From positions 496,001 to 560,000 of the forward strand of contig NZ_WEGK01000002.1 in the NCBI RefSeq assembly GCF_009604405.1: a stretch of DNA of 64,000 nt. Direction: 5' to 3'. The stretch's first letter is position 1. Every line of letters begins with the position of its first letter. This DNA comes from Nocardia macrotermitis (GTDB taxonomy: Bacteria > Actinomycetota > Actinomycetes > Mycobacteriales > Mycobacteriaceae). Of the stretch, positions 61,706 to 64,000 are shown one piece after another. Both the position numbers and the translations under genes were made by a program. A model generated the notes under the pieces. It was not told the DNA's origin, made no database searches, and was given only the letters and a program-made list of their open reading frames with translations.

Positions 61706-61906
61706 GGCGGTGGTTTCTAACATCGAAAGGTGACGCGCGCATGGCGAGCCGGTGTCGCGCAGGGTTCGCTCCGGGCCTCGCGGATCGGCTCGCGGCGGGT
61801 GGGAACCGCTGATCGGCCGCTCAGCGGGTCTGTTTTGCTGATGGGTTGCTCACTCTGATGCACTGTGACCGATTCGATGTTGTGGGTCACAATTCGCGCG
61901 CGTGCC

Positions 61907-62767
61907 TCAGGAGGTGTGCGCCTTGTGCTCCGCGGCCTCGGTGGCCGGATGCACCGCGATCAGGCCCAGTCCCTCGCGTCGCTTGCAGTGCCGCGCCAGC
62001 TCGTCGTACGCGGGCTGACCGATCAACTCGATCAATTCCGGTGCGTACGACTGCCATACGGGCCGCGAACCGACGTGCGCGTCGGGGGAGCCGGAGCAGT
62101 ACCAGTTCAGATCCTCGCCGCCGGGACCCCAGCCGCGCCGATCGTATTCGGTGAGCGTGGTGCGCAGGATCTGCACGCCGTCGGGGCGGTCCACCCAGTC
62201 CTGGGTGCGGCGAATCGGCAACTGCCAGCACACTTCCGGCTTGACCGTGAGCGGTTCGAGGCCCGTGCGCAACGCCATCGAATGCAGCGCGCAGCCGATG
62301 CCGCCCTCGAATCCGGGCCGGTTCAGGAAGATGCACGCGCCGTCGTAGCGGCGGGTCCGCAGCGCGGGCTCGTCGTCCAGGTCGTCCTCTTCCAGGTACA
62401 GCCGCTTGCGCACCTTGCCCTCGGCGTCGGTGGCCTCGCCCATCAGCTGCCAGTCCTGCGGTGTGAGTTTTTTCACAGCCTTGGCGAGCTTCTTGCGGTC
62501 GTCGTCGTCGCACAGGAACGCGCCGTGCGAACAGCAGCCGTCGTCCGGGCGGCCCTCGATGATGCCCTGGCAGGCCGGGGTGCCGAAAACGCACGTCCAG
62601 CGGGACAGCAGCCACGTCAGGTCGGCGGAGATGGTGTGCTCGTCGTTCGCCGGATCGACGAACTCGATCCATTCACGCGGGAAGTCGAGCCCGACCTCGG
62701 GGCTGGGATCGATCTTCGTCGCTGGTCGCAGCCCGGTGGGGGCGCTCGCGGAAGCTCCTGCGGTCAC
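61907..62767 (-). CDS. conserved Cys-rich protein (Rv0495c-like)
   Basis: A 286-residue cytosolic protein. A cysteine cluster at residues ~58-86 ([12 protein letters not shown]...[11 protein letters not shown]) and later CIFLN, GCALHS and VCWQL could bind zinc or an Fe-S cluster, like YkgJ/DUF3109 proteins. It precedes ppx2 divergently, as Rv0495c precedes Rv0496. Function unknown. Confidence 0.8.
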   Translation of the reverse strand: MTAGASASAPTGLRPATKIDPSPEVGLDFPREWIEFVDPANDEHTISADLTWLLSRWTCVFGTPACQGIIEGRPDDGCCSHGAFLCDDDDRKKLAKAVKKLTPQDWQLMGEATDAEGKVRKRLYLEEDDLDDEPALRTRRYDGACIFLNRPGFEGGIGCALHSMALRTGLEPLTVKPEVCWQLPIRRTQDWVDRPDGVQILRTTLTEYDRRGWGPGGEDLNWYCSGSPDAHVGSRPVWQSYAPELIELIGQPAYDELARHCKRREGLGLIAVHPATEAAEHKAHTS

Positions 62768-62858
62768 AGCGTCGAGTGTATTGCTCCCGCGACCGGGGGA
62801 GTGGACCGGCCGCGCGGTGAGTACGAACCGTATTCCAACACGTCACAGCGGCACCCAG

Positions 62859-62864
62859 TACCGT
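62859..62864 (+). promoter_or_regulatory. -10 element of a leaderless ppx2 promoter
   Basis: TACCGT six bases before GTG 62871. Confidence 0.4.
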
Positions 62865-62870
62865 GTTGTT

Positions 62871-63866
62871 GTGCGGCTCGGTGTGCTCGATGTGGGAAGT
62901 AATACCGTCCACCTGCTAGTGGTGGACGCTCATCGGGGTGGGCACCCGATGCCGATGAGCTCGACGAAGGCGGCGTTGCGCCTGTCCGAGAGCATGGACG
63001 ACAACGGCCGGATCACGACCGAGGGGTCGGACCGGCTGATCGCCACGGTGGCCGAATTCGCCAGCATCGCAAAGACTTCCGGATGCATCCAGCTGATGCC
63101 GTTCGCCACCTCGGCGGTGCGCGAGGCGACCAACTCCGAGGAGGTGCTCGCGCGGGTGCGCCGGGAGACCGGCGTCGAACTGCGGGTGCTCTCGGGGGTC
63201 GACGAGGCCCGGCTGACGTTCCTGGCGGTGCGCCGCTGGTACGGCTGGAGCGCCGGACGGATCCTGAATCTCGACATCGGCGGCGGCTCGCTGGAGCTGA
63301 GCAACGGCGCGGACGAGGCACCCGATGCCGCGCTGTCGCTGCAACTGGGCGCGGGCCGGCTCACCCGGGACTGGCTGCGCGAGGACCCGCCCGGCAAGCG
63401 CCGCGTCGCGGTGCTGCGCGACTGGCTCGAGGCCGAGATGGTGGCCCCGGCGAAACAGCTGCTCGAGCCCGGTCGCCCCGATCTGGCGGTGGGCACGTCC
63501 AAGACGTTCCGCTCGCTGGCCCGGCTCACCGGCGCGGCCCCCTCCGCCGCCGGACCCCGCGAACGGCGTATCCTCACCATCTCCGGTCTGCGGCAACTGA
63601 TCGCGTTCATTTCCAGAATGACCGCCGCGGATCGGGCAGAGTTGGAGGGCGTCAGTTCCGATCGGTCCCAGCAACTGGTGGCCGGCGCACTGGTCGCGGA
63701 GGCGAGTATGCGTGCGTTATCGCTGGATACTCTCGAGATTTGCCCATGGGCGCTGCGGGAGGGCTTGATCCTGCGCAAACTAGATACCGACCTGGACAGC
63801 GATCCGTCGACCGGTAACGGCCGGTCCTCGGGTGTGCCGGGCCCGACGGAAACGGTTTTGCGATGA
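62871..63866 (+). CDS. ppx2: Ppx/GppA-family exopolyphosphatase
   Basis: A 331-residue protein of the short Ppx/GppA type: VLDVGSNTVHLLVVD (phosphate loop 1), PFATSAVREATNS, LNLDIGGGSLEL (loop 2), GTSKTFRSLARLTG and a C-terminal helical region. It hydrolyses terminal phosphates of polyphosphate or (p)ppGpp. GTG 62871 starts one residue before the conserved first strand. Overlaps the next gene by ATGA. Together with ppk2 it suggests polyphosphate cycling. Confidence 0.92.
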   Translation: MRLGVLDVGSNTVHLLVVDAHRGGHPMPMSSTKAALRLSESMDDNGRITTEGSDRLIATVAEFASIAKTSGCIQLMPFATSAVREATNSEEVLARVRRETGVELRVLSGVDEARLTFLAVRRWYGWSAGRILNLDIGGGSLELSNGADEAPDAALSLQLGAGRLTRDWLREDPPGKRRVAVLRDWLEAEMVAPAKQLLEPGRPDLAVGTSKTFRSLARLTGAAPSAAGPRERRILTISGLRQLIAFISRMTAADRAELEGVSSDRSQQLVAGALVAEASMRALSLDTLEICPWALREGLILRKLDTDLDSDPSTGNGRSSGVPGPTETVLR

Positions 63867-64000
63867 GTGAAGATTCGACTCAGCTCTCGGTCGCCGAGCT
63901 GCTGGCCCGCAACGGCCAGGGCGCGCCCGCGTCCGGGGGCGGCGGTCGGCGGCGGCGCAGTGGTCGCGGTATCGCGGTCAACGAGTTCACCGGCGATATG
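63863..64000 (+). CDS. Rv0497-like protein, 3' end cut by window
   Basis: Only 46 codons are visible: MSEDSTQLSVAELLARNGQ, then GGGGRRRRSGRG and IAVNEFTGD. This basic, Arg-rich N-terminus matches the conserved membrane protein after ppx2 in mycobacteria. Overlaps the ppx2 stop by four bases. Confidence 0.7.
   Translation, partial: MSEDSTQLSVAELLARNGQGAPASGGGGRRRRSGRGIAVNEFTGDM

Overview
The window looks like a chromosomal segment of a mycolic-acid actinomycete, most likely Nocardia or a close relative. The DNA is GC-rich, GTG starts and GTGA/ATGA stop-start overlaps are common, and lineage markers are present: mycothiol glycosyltransferase mshA, heparin-binding haemagglutinin hbhA, a DUF2993/LmeA-type protein, EspG-type ESX chaperones, a lipoprotein L,D-transpeptidase and senX3-regX3. 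From memory, much of the backbone follows the Mycobacterium tuberculosis order Rv0472c to Rv0497: TetR, DUF445, XRE, hbhA, DUF2516, deoC, DUF2993, murB, ldt, SDR, mshA, YbjN, gpm1, senX3, regX3, an Rv0495c-like gene, ppx2 and an Rv0497-like gene. Several accessory insertions interrupt it.

1-10.2 kb: a MetE homologue cut by the window edge and lacking most zinc ligands; a small antitoxin-like protein; a secreted lipase; a secreted glycine-zipper protein; a zinc alcohol dehydrogenase; a ZIP metal transporter; an HtrA-like membrane protease; a DsbA/VKOR oxidative-folding operon; and PPK2. 10.2-16.1 kb: a 21-bp tandem repeat, a solitary EspG-like gene, a methyltransferase, an enoyl-reductase-like protein, a UbiB-family kinase and a TetR regulator. 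16.2-21.9 kb: DUF445, XRE, hbhA, DUF2516 and two tandem alpha/beta hydrolases. Three similar palindromes lie upstream of the XRE gene and the two hydrolases, suggesting shared control, possibly by the nearby TetR.

22-27 kb: three ~90-bp non-coding repeats, purU, a GNAT acetyltransferase interrupted by about 17 alanine-rich heptads, deoC, the DUF2993 protein, and an orphan AbiEi-like gene whose 3' end is followed by three decayed copies of itself. 27.2-36.4 kb is the most distinctive part: an ESX (type VII) cargo island with no secretion machinery. It has EspG plus a PPE-like protein, a divergent helical protein plus DUF3558 lipoprotein, and an EspC-like protein plus a 788-residue WXG/TPR-region protein. 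An AT-richer small membrane protein repeats the C-terminal motif of the large one and appears to start at ATC. DUF4254 and XRE genes follow.

36.5-49.9 kb: L,D-transpeptidase and murB, two DUF2505 genes, a methyltransferase with a low-complexity N-terminus, an SDR, a complete AbiEi/AbiEii toxin-antitoxin pair, mshA-YbjN, a cupin fusion, a nitroreductase and a divergent ROK protein. 50-64 kb: an XRE/SDR divergent pair, gpmA, a CocE-type hydrolase, senX3-regX3 with a possible PHO box, a TetR/NAD(P)-binding pair around a triple direct repeat, an SGNH hydrolase coupled to an acyltransferase, small secreted proteins, the Rv0495c-like protein, ppx2 and the start of an Rv0497-like gene. No rRNA, tRNA, CRISPR array, insertion sequence or integrase was recognised.
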